DNA of 57,770 nucleotides from Ruminococcus sp. (GTDB taxonomy: Bacteria > Bacillota > Clostridia > Oscillospirales > Ruminococcaceae), in NCBI RefSeq assembly GCF_017549005.1, contig NZ_JAFYYT010000006.1, forward strand, positions 1 to 57,770, read 5' to 3'. A program made the position numbers and the translations under genes. This document shows positions 35,488-44,949 of the stretch, piece by piece. A model generated the notes under the pieces. That model worked only from the letters and a program-made list of their open reading frames with translations, ran no database searches and was not told the DNA's origin. How positions within the stretch are numbered: position 1 is the first letter of the stretch; every line of letters starts with the position of its first letter.

Positions 35488-36378
35488 ATGAAGAACACAA
35501 TTTTCACCGGCGCTGCTGTGGCTATTATAACCCCCATGAACGCCGACGGTTCAATAAACTATGACGAGCTCGGCCGCGTTATCGACGATCAGATCGAAAA
35601 GGGCACCGACGCTATCGTTATCTGCGGTACTACAGGCGAGTCCGCAACCATGACGGACGACGAGCACCGCGACTGTATCAAGTTCGCTGTTAAGCATACC
35701 GCAGGCAGAGTTCCTGTTATCGCAGGCGCAGGCAGCAACGATACCCACTATGCTGTGGAGCTTTCAAAGGAAGCCGAGGCAGCAGGCGCAGATGCTCTGC
35801 TCCACGTTACTCCCTACTACAACAAGGCTACTCAGAAGGGACTTATCGCTCATTTCACGGCTATTGCCGACGCAGTAAATATCCCGATAATCCTTTACAA
35901 CGTTCCAAGCAGAACAGGCTGCGGATTTGACGTTGCCACAGTTAAGGAGCTTGCAAAGCACAGGAATATCGCCGCTATCAAGGAAGCGAGCGGCAATATC
36001 AGCTATGTTGCAAAGATAGCTGCCGAGTGCGGAAACGATATCGACATCTACAGCGGCAACGACGATATGGTAGTCCCTGTAATGTCTCTCGGCGGAAAGG
36101 GCGTAATATCCGTAGCTTCTCATGTTATCCCAAAGGAAATGCATGATATGGTGCAGCTCTGTCTCGATAACAATTTCACAGAGGCTATGAAGCTCCAGCT
36201 GAAGTACCTTGGCCTTATCAATGACCTGTTCATCGAGGTAAATCCCATACCTGTCAAGGAAGCTATGAACATGGTGGGCTGGAACGCAGGTCCATGTCGT
36301 CTGCCGCTCTGTGAGATGACTGACGAGCACAGGGCAAAGCTCAGGGCAACACTTGCAAAGCACGGTCTCATCAAATAA
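35488..36378 (+). CDS. dapA: 4-hydroxy-tetrahydrodipicolinate synthase
   Basis: The 296-residue product condenses aspartate semialdehyde with pyruvate. Active-site parts are visible: GTTGESATMTDDEH near residue 50, the Tyr in IILYNVPSRTG and the Schiff-base lysine in IAAIKEASG. Length is standard. GAAAGGATT precedes the ATG. It follows asd after a 310-bp gap that holds only palindromic repeats, so it belongs to the same lysine-controlled unit unless those repeats interrupt it. Confidence 0.97.
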   Translation: MKNTIFTGAAVAIITPMNADGSINYDELGRVIDDQIEKGTDAIVICGTTGESATMTDDEHRDCIKFAVKHTAGRVPVIAGAGSNDTHYAVELSKEAEAAGADALLHVTPYYNKATQKGLIAHFTAIADAVNIPIILYNVPSRTGCGFDVATVKELAKHRNIAAIKEASGNISYVAKIAAECGNDIDIYSGNDDMVVPVMSLGGKGVISVASHVIPKEMHDMVQLCLDNNFTEAMKLQLKYLGLINDLFIEVNPIPVKEAMNMVGWNAGPCRLPLCEMTDEHRAKLRATLAKHGLIK

Positions 36379-36418
36379 TTCGTAATGCAAATGCATTGAT
36401 AATAAAGGAAGTGTAATT

Positions 36419-37168
36419 ATGACAAATATAGCAATTTGCGGCGCTAACGGCAAAATGGGCAAGACCATTTACAACTGTATCAAGGAGCGTGACGACTGCG
36501 AGGTAGTTGCAGGCATAGATATGTATACCGAGCAGTATGCGGATTTCCCCATAGTTGAAACTCCTGCACAGCTTCCCGTAAAGCCTGATGTTATCATTGA
36601 TTTTTCAAATCCCGCAGGACTTGACGGACTTATCGAATACTGTATGTCAACGGGAACTCCTATAGTTATCGGTTCTACAGGCTACAACGAGGCTCAGACT
36701 GCAAAGATAAAGTCTGCCGCCAATCATGTGCCGATATTCTTTACTTTCAATATGTCGCTTGGTGTCAACCTCCTTGTACAGCTTGCAAAGAAGGCGGCTT
36801 CCATACTGGGAGACCAGTTCGATATAGAGATAGTTGAGAAGCACCACAATCAGAAGGTGGACGCTCCCAGCGGTACAGCTATCATGCTTGCAGACGCTAT
36901 AAACGAGACACTTGACAATTCAAAGCATTTCGTTTACGACCGCCACTCGCGCCGTCAGAAGCGTGAAAAGACCGAGATAGGTATGCACTCTATCCGCGGC
37001 GGCACTATCGTAGGCGAACATGACGTTATATTTGCAGGTCACGATGAAGTGCTTACACTTTCACATTCGGCAGCTTCCAAGAGCGTTTTCGCCGAGGGAG
37101 CTATAAATGCGGCTCTTTTCCTCAAGGATCAGCCCGCAGGACTCTATGATATGTCAAAACTTGTATAA
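36419..37168 (+). CDS. dapB: 4-hydroxy-tetrahydrodipicolinate reductase
   Basis: The 249-residue product reduces the dapA product with NAD(P)H. The Rossmann start AICGANGKMGKTI, the substrate loop EKHHNQKVDAPSGTA and the late RGGTIVGEHDVIFAG are all present. It starts 40 bp after dapA, with AAGGAAG before the ATG. With asd and dapA it supplies diaminopimelate for peptidoglycan and lysine for protein. A long hairpin follows its stop. Confidence 0.97.
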   Translation: MTNIAICGANGKMGKTIYNCIKERDDCEVVAGIDMYTEQYADFPIVETPAQLPVKPDVIIDFSNPAGLDGLIEYCMSTGTPIVIGSTGYNEAQTAKIKSAANHVPIFFTFNMSLGVNLLVQLAKKAASILGDQFDIEIVEKHHNQKVDAPSGTAIMLADAINETLDNSKHFVYDRHSRRQKREKTEIGMHSIRGGTIVGEHDVIFAGHDEVLTLSHSAASKSVFAEGAINAALFLKDQPAGLYDMSKLV

Positions 37169-37176
37169 GACACGAT

Positions 37177-37205
37177 TCCCCTGATATAGCTGCTATGTCA
37201 GGGGA
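37177..37205 (+). terminator. Hairpin after dapB
   Basis: TCCCCTGATATAGC and GCTATGTCAGGGGA form a 14-bp stem with one G-U pair and almost no loop. The downstream AAGATATTTTAAT is only mildly T-rich. It probably ends the dap operon or trims readthrough to the acetyltransferase gene. Confidence 0.6.
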
Positions 37206-37243
37206 AAGATATTTTAATATGGAATAAATGAAAGGAGCATAAT

Positions 37244-37807
37244 ATGCTGACGCATATCGGAACACAGACAATAGAGACAGAAAGGCTCATACTCAGGCGC
37301 TTTGAATATACAGACTGCGACGCGGTATTCAGGAACTGGGCAAGCGACGAGCACGTACAGACCATGTACTCCGAGCCTACTTACCGCACACTGGAAGAGG
37401 TCAACGGACTTCTTGAAAAGTATATCGGGAACTATGAACGCGAGGACTACTACCGCTGGGCGGTAATCGACAAGGAAAACGGGGAATGTATAGGTCAGAT
37501 AGCCTATTTCCTCGTTGACAGCAAGAACCACTTCGCGGAGATAGAGTACTGTATCGGTGCGGATTTCCAGTGCAGGGGATACTGCACAGAGGCTGCAAAG
37601 GCAGTTATTGCCTTCGGTTTTGACAAAATGAACCTGCATAAGGTGCAGATATGTACAAAAACCATCAATGCGCCGTCAAAAAAAGTCATCGAGAAGTGCG
37701 GATTCACCTACGAGGGAACTCTCAGGGACTATTTCTACATGAGCGGAAAGTACGTAGGCAGGCTTTATTTCTCGATATTAAGGGAAGAATATGAAAGCAG
37801 GAGATAA
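37244..37807 (+). CDS. GNAT N-acetyltransferase (RimJ/RimL type)
   Basis: The 187-residue product is a single GNAT domain of the RimJ/RimL/SpeG style. It starts TIETERLILRRFEYTDCDAVF, has the acetyl-CoA loop in FQCRGYCTEAAKAVIAFGF and the late NAPSKKVIEKCGFTYEGTLRD. Substrates of this group are N-terminal amines of proteins, amino acids or antibiotics; the sequence does not tell which. AAAGGAG precedes the ATG. It is followed after 3 bp by a thioesterase gene, so these two form a unit. Confidence 0.9.
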   Translation: MLTHIGTQTIETERLILRRFEYTDCDAVFRNWASDEHVQTMYSEPTYRTLEEVNGLLEKYIGNYEREDYYRWAVIDKENGECIGQIAYFLVDSKNHFAEIEYCIGADFQCRGYCTEAAKAVIAFGFDKMNLHKVQICTKTINAPSKKVIEKCGFTYEGTLRDYFYMSGKYVGRLYFSILREEYESRR

Positions 37808-37810
37808 CCT

Positions 37811-38212
37811 ATGGCTGATATCGGAACACTTGAAAAAGTAAGGGAAATGTTCAGAAATGACCGCTTTGCCACGGAAATGGGAGCTGTCATCGACGAGTTG
37901 GGCGACCATTACGCCAGGGTGAGCCTTGTTATAAACGAACACCACAAAAACGCGGTGGGAGGCGTAATGGGCGGAGTTTACTTCACCCTTGCGGATTTTG
38001 CGTTCGCGGTCGCTTCAAACTGGCAGCAGCCCGGAGTTGTGGGTCTCAACTGCGACGCTTCGTTTATCGGAGTTCCCAAAACGGAGCGTATTATCGCGGA
38101 GGCAAGGCTTATAAAGGACGGCAGGACCATATGCTGCTACAACGTGGAGATAAAAGACGAAAAAGATAACCCCATAGCCGCTGTACAGTGCGTGGGGTTC
38201 AGAAAGGCATAA
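37811..38212 (+). CDS. PaaI-type hotdog-fold thioesterase
   Basis: The 133-residue product has the hotdog thioesterase pattern HHKNAVGGVMGGVYFTLADFA, where the Gly-Gly and the Asp belong to the active site, and a late VQCVGFRKA strand. Family members hydrolyse acyl- or aryl-CoA thioesters and act as tetramers. The real substrate is unknown. Its start lies 3 bp after the acetyltransferase stop, so translation is likely coupled. It ends at a strong bidirectional terminator. Confidence 0.88.
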   Translation: MADIGTLEKVREMFRNDRFATEMGAVIDELGDHYARVSLVINEHHKNAVGGVMGGVYFTLADFAFAVASNWQQPGVVGLNCDASFIGVPKTERIIAEARLIKDGRTICCYNVEIKDEKDNPIAAVQCVGFRKA

Positions 38213-38219
38213 AAAAGCT

Positions 38220-38267
38220 GCCGCTAAGTGTAATTCTGCATGAGCGTTACACTTAGCGGCGTTTTTT
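38220..38267. terminator. Bidirectional terminator between converging genes
   Basis: GCCGCTAAGTGTAA and TTACACTTAGCGGC form a perfect 14-bp stem with a 13-nt loop, with T runs on both sides. It separates the thioesterase gene from the convergent diguanylate cyclase gene. Confidence 0.93.
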
Positions 38268-40177
38268 CATATTCTTTCCGACTGACGCGCGTTTTTCTTT
38301 GACTTTTTGACCTCGTACATCTTGTCGTCGGCGAGCTTCACAATGCTGTAAAGCGTATCGCCTGCCTTTGCGACTGTGACAACGCTTCCGATACTTGCGG
38401 AAATGGTGTAGGGCTTCTGGAGAAGCTTGTTTATGTTGTCAAGAGCCATATTGATCTTGCGCGCGAGCGTTAATGCGTCGCCTTCAGTGGCGTTCGGACT
38501 GAAATACACGAACTCGTCGCCGCCGAAACGGGCGCAGATACAGTTCTTTTCGCAGCTGTTGTGGATAATGCTGGCTAAACGCTGTATAGCGAAATCTCCT
38601 TCATTGTGTCCGTAGTTGTCGTTGATGAACTTGAGACCGTCCATATCAATGAAGCTTATCATTATCTGATTGCCCTTTGCGATGCACTCCTTGAACATAT
38701 CATCGGCGATATTGATAAAGCCGTTGCGGTTGTAGATATTACAGAGCTGATCTATGACGTAGAGACGGTTCAGCTCGTCCATAGCCTTGTTGAGGTGAGT
38801 GAGCTTGCGGATATTTTCCAGCGAGTTGCTCAGCACCATCGAAAGAGTGTGGCACAGGAGGCTGTAAGTAGGGAATTCGCTGTTTGTGAATATATAGTAA
38901 CCGAGGCAGCGGTCGCTGAAATGCAGGGGCAGGAAATAGTTCACGCAGCCGCGCTGCTCGAAGCCCTCGGGGAACATATTCCTGCTCGGGAAGTAGCTGA
39001 CGCTTCTCCGCACGCCCTTGTCCCATATGAGGGGAGCTGTCATGTAATCCGAATAGCTTGTCTGTATAAGGGCTGTGGAAGCGGTAGCGTAGGCTTCCTG
39101 CCAGTCCTCGCAGAGACACAGCGAGAATTTTTCGCAGTCGAGCTCTCCTATGAGCCCCGAGATGACATTAAAGAACTCGGAGGGCATCGTGGCTTCCGCA
39201 AGACCTGCTGTAAGGCGGTTTATCATGTGGATATTGTTGTTTGTGTCCTCAGATTTGCGGTAGGTGAGCTTCTTGTACTCTTTGAGGTCGTCGGTGCTGT
39301 CGTTGCTGCAGCCGCAGCTCTCGTAATATGCAGGTTCTGCGTCGAGTATCACGCTCTTTTCCTGAGGGAGTCCCTCGATGACGTTGAATATCATCTGAGC
39401 AGCCTTTTCACCCGCGAGGTAAAGGGGTCTCTTTACCGAAGTGATGGACGGCGTGGAATTACGTGCGCTGAAAGTATTGTCAAAGCCCGTAACCATAACG
39501 TCGTCGGGTATCTTATATCCCAGCTTTTCGAGAGAAGAGGCGACTGTGAGAGCCATACTGTCGTTGGCGCAAATAAATGCGTCGGGGAGCTCAAGTCCCG
39601 AAGCTGCGAATTCGTCAACGGCAAGTTTTCCGTCGTAGCTCTTGAAATCACCATAGAATATACGGTCATTATCGAGAGTAAGCCCGTTTTCCTCCATTGC
39701 GCTCACGAAAGCGTCATATCTTGCCTTGCCCTCGGGGTTCCCGAGAGGTCCCGACACGTAGTTTATGACCTTTGCGCCGTGGTGCTGTATCATATGGTTT
39801 ACAAGAGTTTTCATAACTCCGAAATTATCGATGCTTATGTCGTAAAACTCGGGATTTTCGCGGCTCTCAAAGACTACCGCAGGTATTTTAGCGGCGAGAA
39901 CACGGGCGAAAATGCGGTTTCTCATTTCCGTGTCGCCGAAGGTGTTGGTCATAAGGAGCGCTCCGTCGAACTGCGTATAATCAATGAGATTATAGATACT
40001 GCTCTCACCGATGTCAAAGGTGGCACTTCCGACCATTCCGCCGAATCCCGCGACATAGGAGATATTCATATTATGAGCATAAGCGAATGTATTGATACCC
40101 TTGAAGATGTTGTACTGGTATTCCTCGTCGAGACCTGAGACAACGACGACTATTCTTTTCGTTTTCTCGCTTTCCAT
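38267..40177 (-). CDS. Diguanylate cyclase with LacI-like (periplasmic-binding fold) sensor domain
   Basis: The 636-residue product has no signal peptide or membrane segment. Residues 8-290 match the ligand-binding domain of LacI/GalR repressors: QYNIFKGINTFAYAHN, FDGALLMTNTFGD, PDAFICANDSMALTVASSLE and DDVMVTGFDNTFSARN. The DNA-binding helix-turn-helix is missing. A middle region of about 170 residues follows, then a GGDEF domain (about 475-630) with DMDGLKFINDNYGHNEGD and RFGGDEF, so it should make cyclic di-GMP. The product-inhibition site RxxD is absent. A cytoplasmic sugar or metabolite would tune its activity. It is divergent from the large xylan enzyme gene. GAGGGGAT precedes the ATG. 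Confidence 0.88.
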   Translation of the reverse strand: MESEKTKRIVVVVSGLDEEYQYNIFKGINTFAYAHNMNISYVAGFGGMVGSATFDIGESSIYNLIDYTQFDGALLMTNTFGDTEMRNRIFARVLAAKIPAVVFESRENPEFYDISIDNFGVMKTLVNHMIQHHGAKVINYVSGPLGNPEGKARYDAFVSAMEENGLTLDNDRIFYGDFKSYDGKLAVDEFAASGLELPDAFICANDSMALTVASSLEKLGYKIPDDVMVTGFDNTFSARNSTPSITSVKRPLYLAGEKAAQMIFNVIEGLPQEKSVILDAEPAYYESCGCSNDSTDDLKEYKKLTYRKSEDTNNNIHMINRLTAGLAEATMPSEFFNVISGLIGELDCEKFSLCLCEDWQEAYATASTALIQTSYSDYMTAPLIWDKGVRRSVSYFPSRNMFPEGFEQRGCVNYFLPLHFSDRCLGYYIFTNSEFPTYSLLCHTLSMVLSNSLENIRKLTHLNKAMDELNRLYVIDQLCNIYNRNGFINIADDMFKECIAKGNQIMISFIDMDGLKFINDNYGHNEGDFAIQRLASIIHNSCEKNCICARFGGDEFVYFSPNATEGDALTLARKINMALDNINKLLQKPYTISASIGSVVTVAKAGDTLYSIVKLADDKMYEVKKSKKNARQSERI

Positions 40178-40794
40178 ATGTTATATCCCCTCTTTTTAGT
40201 ATAATGGTATATCAAAATTATATACTACTATTATTATATATCATTTTCAATAAAAAATAAAGGGATAAAATGATTTTTGTAGGAACTTACATGAAACAGA
40301 CTGCATTTTTGTGCACACCGATAATCGGAAGGAAAGATATTCGACGGAGCGTAATTTCCTGCGCTGGGCAAGTGGTCGGACAATCCCTATTTTTCGCATT
40401 TTCAGGTAGTATTTTGCAAAATCATGATTACTTTCTGTATAGGGCAGAACAAGGCTAAAAACCGTTGGCCGTGAGTGGCTGCAAATACGCTTTAGCACAA
40501 TAGTACCATAATTTTTGCCAGTGAGCAGTAAGAAAAAGTGTGGAAATATAACGAAAAATCGAGAATGTATAAAAAATGCATGAAATCAGGAGCTAAAATG
40601 TGCAAAAAGAGCAAAAAATGAGCAAGGGTCATCATTGTTAGCAAGAATTGACTTGTAATGTTCATAGAAATGTAATAAAATATAGACAAGAGTTGAGGAA
40701 GAGGAGGGACGCAGGAGCAGATTGGTGCTTTTGTGCTTTTTCTCAGCGAAAAGGATGGAAAAATCACGAAATTGGAAAGTGAGGAATGATCGAC

Positions 40795-43700
40795 ATGAAA
40801 AAAGGCATCTTCAAGAAGATCGTCGGCGCAAGCACGACCGCTATGATGATCGCCGCAAGTATTCCCGCTGTACCCGCAACAGTTGCACAGGCAGCTGATC
40901 AGCAGGTCAGAGGAAACGTTGGCGGTTATGACTACGAGATGTGGAATCAGAACGGACAGGGTAACGCTCAGATGAATCCAGGCGCAGGTTCCTTCACCTG
41001 CTCATGGAGCAACATTGAGAACTTCCTTGCACGTATGGGCAAGAACTTCGACAGCCAGAAGAAGAACTACAAGGCTTTCGGAAATATCGTTCTTACATAT
41101 GATGTTGAGTACACTCCAAGAGGAAATTCGTATATGTGTGTATACGGCTGGACAAGAAATCCTCTTATGGAATACTACATCGTTGAAGGCTGGGGCGACT
41201 GGCGTCCACCCGGAAACGACGGTGAGAGAAAGGGCAATATAACTCTCAATGGCAATACATATGAAATTGCCAAGACAATGCGTTATAACCAGCCTTCTCT
41301 CGACGGTACTGCTACATTCCCACAGTACTGGAGCATCAGAACCACAAGCGGTTCACAGAACAACACAACAAACTACATGAAGGGCACTATCGACGTATCC
41401 AAGCACTTCGACGCATGGAGCCAGAAGGGCCTCGACATGTCAGGTACTCTCTATGAGGTTTCTCTCAACATCGAGGGCTACAGATCAAACGGACAGGCTA
41501 ACGTTAAGAGCGTAACTGTTACTACAAATGCTTCCGAAGAGGAAACAGGCAACAATAACAACAACAATAATAACAACAACAATAACAATGATACAAATAC
41601 AGTTGAAGTTGCCGGCGGCTCTGAGGGCGTAGCAGCTCACCAGAACCTCAACTACAAGTATGAAAAGGGCGGCAGCGGCTTCAAGGATGTTATGGGACCG
41701 TACTTCCGTCTCGGTACTTCCGTAAGCGGCTATGAAATCGGTAATTCACAGGCTCAGGAGTTCATCAAGAAGAACTACAACTCACTTACCTGTGAGAACG
41801 AAATGAAGCCTGATTCTATCGTTAAGGGCGTTAACGGTGATGAAGTTCAGATCAGCCTTTCTTCTGCAAACAGCATTCTCAAGTTTGCTGAGCAGAACGG
41901 AATCGGCGTTCGTGGTCATACCTTCGTTTGGTACAGCCAGACCCCTGAGTTCCTCTTCAAGGACGGCGGTGGATATGTATCAAAGGACAGAATGAACAAG
42001 CGTCTTGAGAGCATGATCAAGAACACATTCTCACAGCTCAAGTCCAACTATCCTAACCTTCTTGTTCACTCATACGACGTTTGTAACGAGCTCTTCGAGA
42101 ACGACGGCGGCGGAATGAGAAACTGGTCCAAGTGGAAGGATGTTTACGGTGCTGGAAATTACGACTTCGTAATCAATGCGTTCAAATATGCAAGACAGTA
42201 TGCTCCTAAGGAGACAAAGCTCTACCTGAACGACTATAACGAGTATATGTCCAAGAAGACAAACGACCTCGTTAACATGGCTAAGAATGTCATGAAGGAA
42301 GGCGACTATATCGACGGTATCGGTATGCAGGCTCACCTTGACTCCAAGTATCCTTCAGCAAGCGAATTCGAGACAGCTGTAAAGGCTTTCGAGGCTCTCG
42401 GACTTGACGTTCAGATCACAGAGCTCGATATCACAAACAGCACAGGTACTAACGGACAGCTTTATCCTCAGATCTTTGAGGTTGCTATGAAGCACGCAGC
42501 TAATATCTCTACTGTAACTCTCTGGGGTACAACAGATGAGAGAAGCTGGAGAGCTAACGAGAACGGCGGTTCACCGCTTCCGTTCAGCAACTATCAGCCT
42601 AAGTCATTCTACAATGACATTGTGGCTCTTGCTAAGAAGATCCCTGCTCCTGATCCGTCAGGCGCTACAACAACCACAACAACTACTACAACAACCACAA
42701 CTACTACATCAAAGACTACAACAACCACAACTACAACAGTTAAGGTTGATCCTAAGGATGCCCTCAATGCAAAGGTTTCAAGATGGGGCGACGGTAACTG
42801 CGATAACGGCATAGATATGGCTGACGCAGTAATCATCATGCAGTCACTTGCTAACCCGAACAAGTATTCACTTACAGATCAGGGCAAGTACAATGCAGAC
42901 GTTTACGAGGCTGGTTCAGGTATCACATCTAACGATGCATACACGATCCAGAAGTACCTCCTCGGTACTATAAAGACTCTCCCTGAGAGCTATGCAGAAA
43001 ACATCAATACTGTTGTTACTGAGGCTGTCAAGACAGAGGCTACAACAACAAAGGCTCCTGAGGTAGTTACTACAACTACAGCTAAGCCTGCAGCAAAGAC
43101 AATATTCAAGAGCTCATTCGATTCCAGCTCTGACAGCTGGTCAGGCAGAGGCGCAGCTTCTGTAGACGTAAGCTCAGACAGCTTCTATTCAGGCAAGTCA
43201 CTTTACGTATCCGGCAGATCAGCTGAGTGGAACGGCGCAGCTTATACACTTGGTTCTGACTTCAAGGCTGGCGAGACATACAGCTTCAGCGCTGCAGTTC
43301 TCCAGCAGTCAGGCAGCACAGCTACAATCCAGATGTCACTCCAGCAGGGCGAAGGCGACAGCGCTTCATACACAAGCATCGCTAAGGCTGACTGTAAGAG
43401 CGGCGAGTGGACAAAGCTCGAGAACACATCATTCACTATCCCTGAGAATTCAGGCGATATGATCCTCTATATCGAGACAATCCAGGATTCCGGCGACCTT
43501 ATGGACTTCTATGTTGATGAAGTAGTTGCTGGTACTGAGGGTGTCGCTTCAGAGGTCGTAACAGGTAAGGGTACTGTAGGCGAGGTCAAGACTCCTTCAC
43601 AGGGCAGCACACAGATCCAGTCAGGCAAGAAGCTCTGCGCTATCTCATTTGACGACGGTGCTTCAGCTCAGTCTACATCTGATCCTGGTTACAGAATCAT

Positions 43701-44250
43701 CAATGCTCTTATCAAGAACAACATGACAGCTACATTCTTCAACGTAGGTAGCTGGATCAAGACAAATCAGCAGATCACATACGAGTTTGAGAATGGCATG
43801 GAAGTTGCTAACCACACCCAGACACATCCTCACCTCGGTTCTATGGGTTCATCTCAGATCAGAAGTGAGTGGGAGCAGTGCAACAGCAAGCTCAAGAGCA
43901 TTATCGGCACTGAGCCTTCACACCTCATGAGATTACCTTACCTTGAGAGCAATGGTACAGTTCAGTCCGCTCTTAATGATGTACCGCTTATCAGCTGTGC
44001 AATCGACACAGAGGACTGGAACAATGCTTCAAAGGATGCTATCGTAAACAAGATCAAGCAGGCTGCACAGAATGGTTCACTTGAGGGTGCTATCGTACTC
44101 TGCCACGAGAACTATGCTACAACAGCAGCAGCTATGGAAGAGGTTCTTCCTTGGCTCGCACAGAATGGTTACCAGAACGTAAACATCTCTGATATGGCAA
44201 AGGCACACGGCAAGACACTTGCTGGTGGTCAGGTTCATACAAGAGCTTAA
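40795..44250 (+). CDS. Five-module xylan-degrading enzyme GH11-GH10-dockerin-CBM22-CE4
   Basis: The 1151-residue secreted protein has, in order: signal peptide (to about 33), GH11 xylanase (about 37-245; catalytic Glu126 in PLMEYY and Glu227 in LNIEGYRS), an Asn-run linker, GH10 xylanase (about 273-616; acid/base Glu432 in DVCNELFE, nucleophile Glu543 in QITELDI), a Thr linker, a dockerin (about 664-735), a CBM22-like module (about 771-915) and a CE4 deacetylase (about 946-1122; Asp953-Asp954 in SFDDG, His1007 and His1011 in NHTQTH). Xylan backbone cutting by two folds is thus joined to removal of acetyl groups, on the cellulosome. The arrangement looks like a merger of R. flavefaciens XynA (GH11-GH10) and XynB (GH11-CBM22-dockerin-CE4) types. 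The second ATG is better spaced from GAGGA than the one at 40786. The 600-bp region upstream has no other convincing gene. Confidence 0.95.
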   Translation: MKKGIFKKIVGASTTAMMIAASIPAVPATVAQAADQQVRGNVGGYDYEMWNQNGQGNAQMNPGAGSFTCSWSNIENFLARMGKNFDSQKKNYKAFGNIVLTYDVEYTPRGNSYMCVYGWTRNPLMEYYIVEGWGDWRPPGNDGERKGNITLNGNTYEIAKTMRYNQPSLDGTATFPQYWSIRTTSGSQNNTTNYMKGTIDVSKHFDAWSQKGLDMSGTLYEVSLNIEGYRSNGQANVKSVTVTTNASEEETGNNNNNNNNNNNNNDTNTVEVAGGSEGVAAHQNLNYKYEKGGSGFKDVMGPYFRLGTSVSGYEIGNSQAQEFIKKNYNSLTCENEMKPDSIVKGVNGDEVQISLSSANSILKFAEQNGIGVRGHTFVWYSQTPEFLFKDGGGYVSKDRMNKRLESMIKNTFSQLKSNYPNLLVHSYDVCNELFENDGGGMRNWSKWKDVYGAGNYDFVINAFKYARQYAPKETKLYLNDYNEYMSKKTNDLVNMAKNVMKEGDYIDGIGMQAHLDSKYPSASEFETAVKAFEALGLDVQITELDITNSTGTNGQLYPQIFEVAMKHAANISTVTLWGTTDERSWRANENGGSPLPFSNYQPKSFYNDIVALAKKIPAPDPSGATTTTTTTTTTTTTTSKTTTTTTTTVKVDPKDALNAKVSRWGDGNCDNGIDMADAVIIMQSLANPNKYSLTDQGKYNADVYEAGSGITSNDAYTIQKYLLGTIKTLPESYAENINTVVTEAVKTEATTTKAPEVVTTTTAKPAAKTIFKSSFDSSSDSWSGRGAASVDVSSDSFYSGKSLYVSGRSAEWNGAAYTLGSDFKAGETYSFSAAVLQQSGSTATIQMSLQQGEGDSASYTSIAKADCKSGEWTKLENTSFTIPENSGDMILYIETIQDSGDLMDFYVDEVVAGTEGVASEVVTGKGTVGEVKTPSQGSTQIQSGKKLCAISFDDGASAQSTSDPGYRIINALIKNNMTATFFNVGSWIKTNQQITYEFENGMEVANHTQTHPHLGSMGSSQIRSEWEQCNSKLKSIIGTEPSHLMRLPYLESNGTVQSALNDVPLISCAIDTEDWNNASKDAIVNKIKQAAQNGSLEGAIVLCHENYATTAAAMEEVLPWLAQNGYQNVNISDMAKAHGKTLAGGQVHTRA

Positions 44251-44280
44251 TCAAATAAGATAGTATTTACAACAATACGT

Positions 44281-44308
44281 GCCGGTCACAGGATCGGTGA
44301 TCGGCACC
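44281..44308 (+). terminator. Hairpin after the xylan enzyme gene
   Basis: GTGCCG and CGGCAC with an inner TCAC/GTGA pairing form a stem 30 bp past the stop. The following CTTAATTAAG is only weakly T-rich. Confidence 0.6.
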
Positions 44309-44389
44309 TTAATTAAGATTTCTCCAAATTTTAATATCCCCTGAAAGGCAGTCGGTGTAAATCGGCTGTCTTTTCATTTTATCACGTAT

Positions 44390-44417
44390 TTGACATTGAT
44401 GAAAAAAATGATATAAT
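44390..44417 (+). promoter_or_regulatory. Promoter of the second ECF sigma unit
   Basis: A perfect TTGACA (44390-44395) and perfect TATAAT (44412-44417) are spaced by 16 bp, so basal expression is probably driven by the housekeeping sigma factor. Confidence 0.78.
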
Positions 44418-44474
44418 ATTTGTGACCATACTGCAAACTCATACGTGTTTACAGTGAAAGGAGTTGATGATACG

Positions 44475-44948
44475 ATGCTTAAAGACGGCTGCGCTCGCGA
44501 GGCGGTCGGGAAATACGGAGATATGCTGTACAGAGTATGTCTGCTTATGCTGAGAAATACAGCTGACGCAGAAGACGCTGTGCAGGAGACATTTATAAAA
44601 TTTGTAACAAAAGCACCTGATTTTGCCGACAGCGAGCATGAAAAAGCATGGCTCATCACTGTAGCGGCTAATAAATGTCGCGATATGCTAAGATATCGCA
44701 CACGCCATTACACAGAGAGCGAGGAACTGCTGGACGGATACGCTGTTTCCAAAGAGGAAAGCGGTATTCTCGAAGCACTTATGGAGCTTCCCGAGAAGTA
44801 CAGGATAGTTCTCGAGCTTTTCTATATAGATGAATATAAGGCGGCAGAAATAGCGGAGATAGTCGGCATAGGAGCTTCAGCGGTAAAAATGCGCCTTTCA
44901 AGGGGCAGGAAGCTGCTGGAGAAAAAATACAGAAAGGAGTATATGTAG
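44475..44948 (+). CDS. ECF-type RNA polymerase sigma factor
   Basis: The 157-residue product has sigma region 2 (about residues 10-70; DMLYRVCLLMLRNTADAED, AVQETFIKFV) and region 4 (about 100-150; LPEKYRIVLELFYIDEYKAA, then GIGASAVKMRLSRGRKLLEK). It is shorter than the other ECF factor in the window. AAAGGAG lies 11 nt before the ATG at 44475. Its stop is 1 bp from the start of the next gene, an anti-sigma-like protein. It lies directly downstream of the large xylan enzyme gene, which suggests, without proving it, a role in sensing plant polymers. Confidence 0.9.
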   Translation: MLKDGCAREAVGKYGDMLYRVCLLMLRNTADAEDAVQETFIKFVTKAPDFADSEHEKAWLITVAANKCRDMLRYRTRHYTESEELLDGYAVSKEESGILEALMELPEKYRIVLELFYIDEYKAAEIAEIVGIGASAVKMRLSRGRKLLEKKYRKEYM

Positions 44949-44949
44949 T

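Noticed and set aside
38606-40138. 510-codon open frame antisense to the diguanylate cyclase gene
   Set aside because: The sense strand has clear LacI-like and GGDEF motifs. The antisense frame has no recognisable domain or ribosome-binding site and follows the codon pattern of the sense gene.
40178-40785. Small frames in the 600-bp region before the xylan enzyme gene
   Set aside because: None has a ribosome-binding site or recognisable content. The region probably holds divergent promoters; a TTGACT box near 40649 has no well-spaced -10 box.
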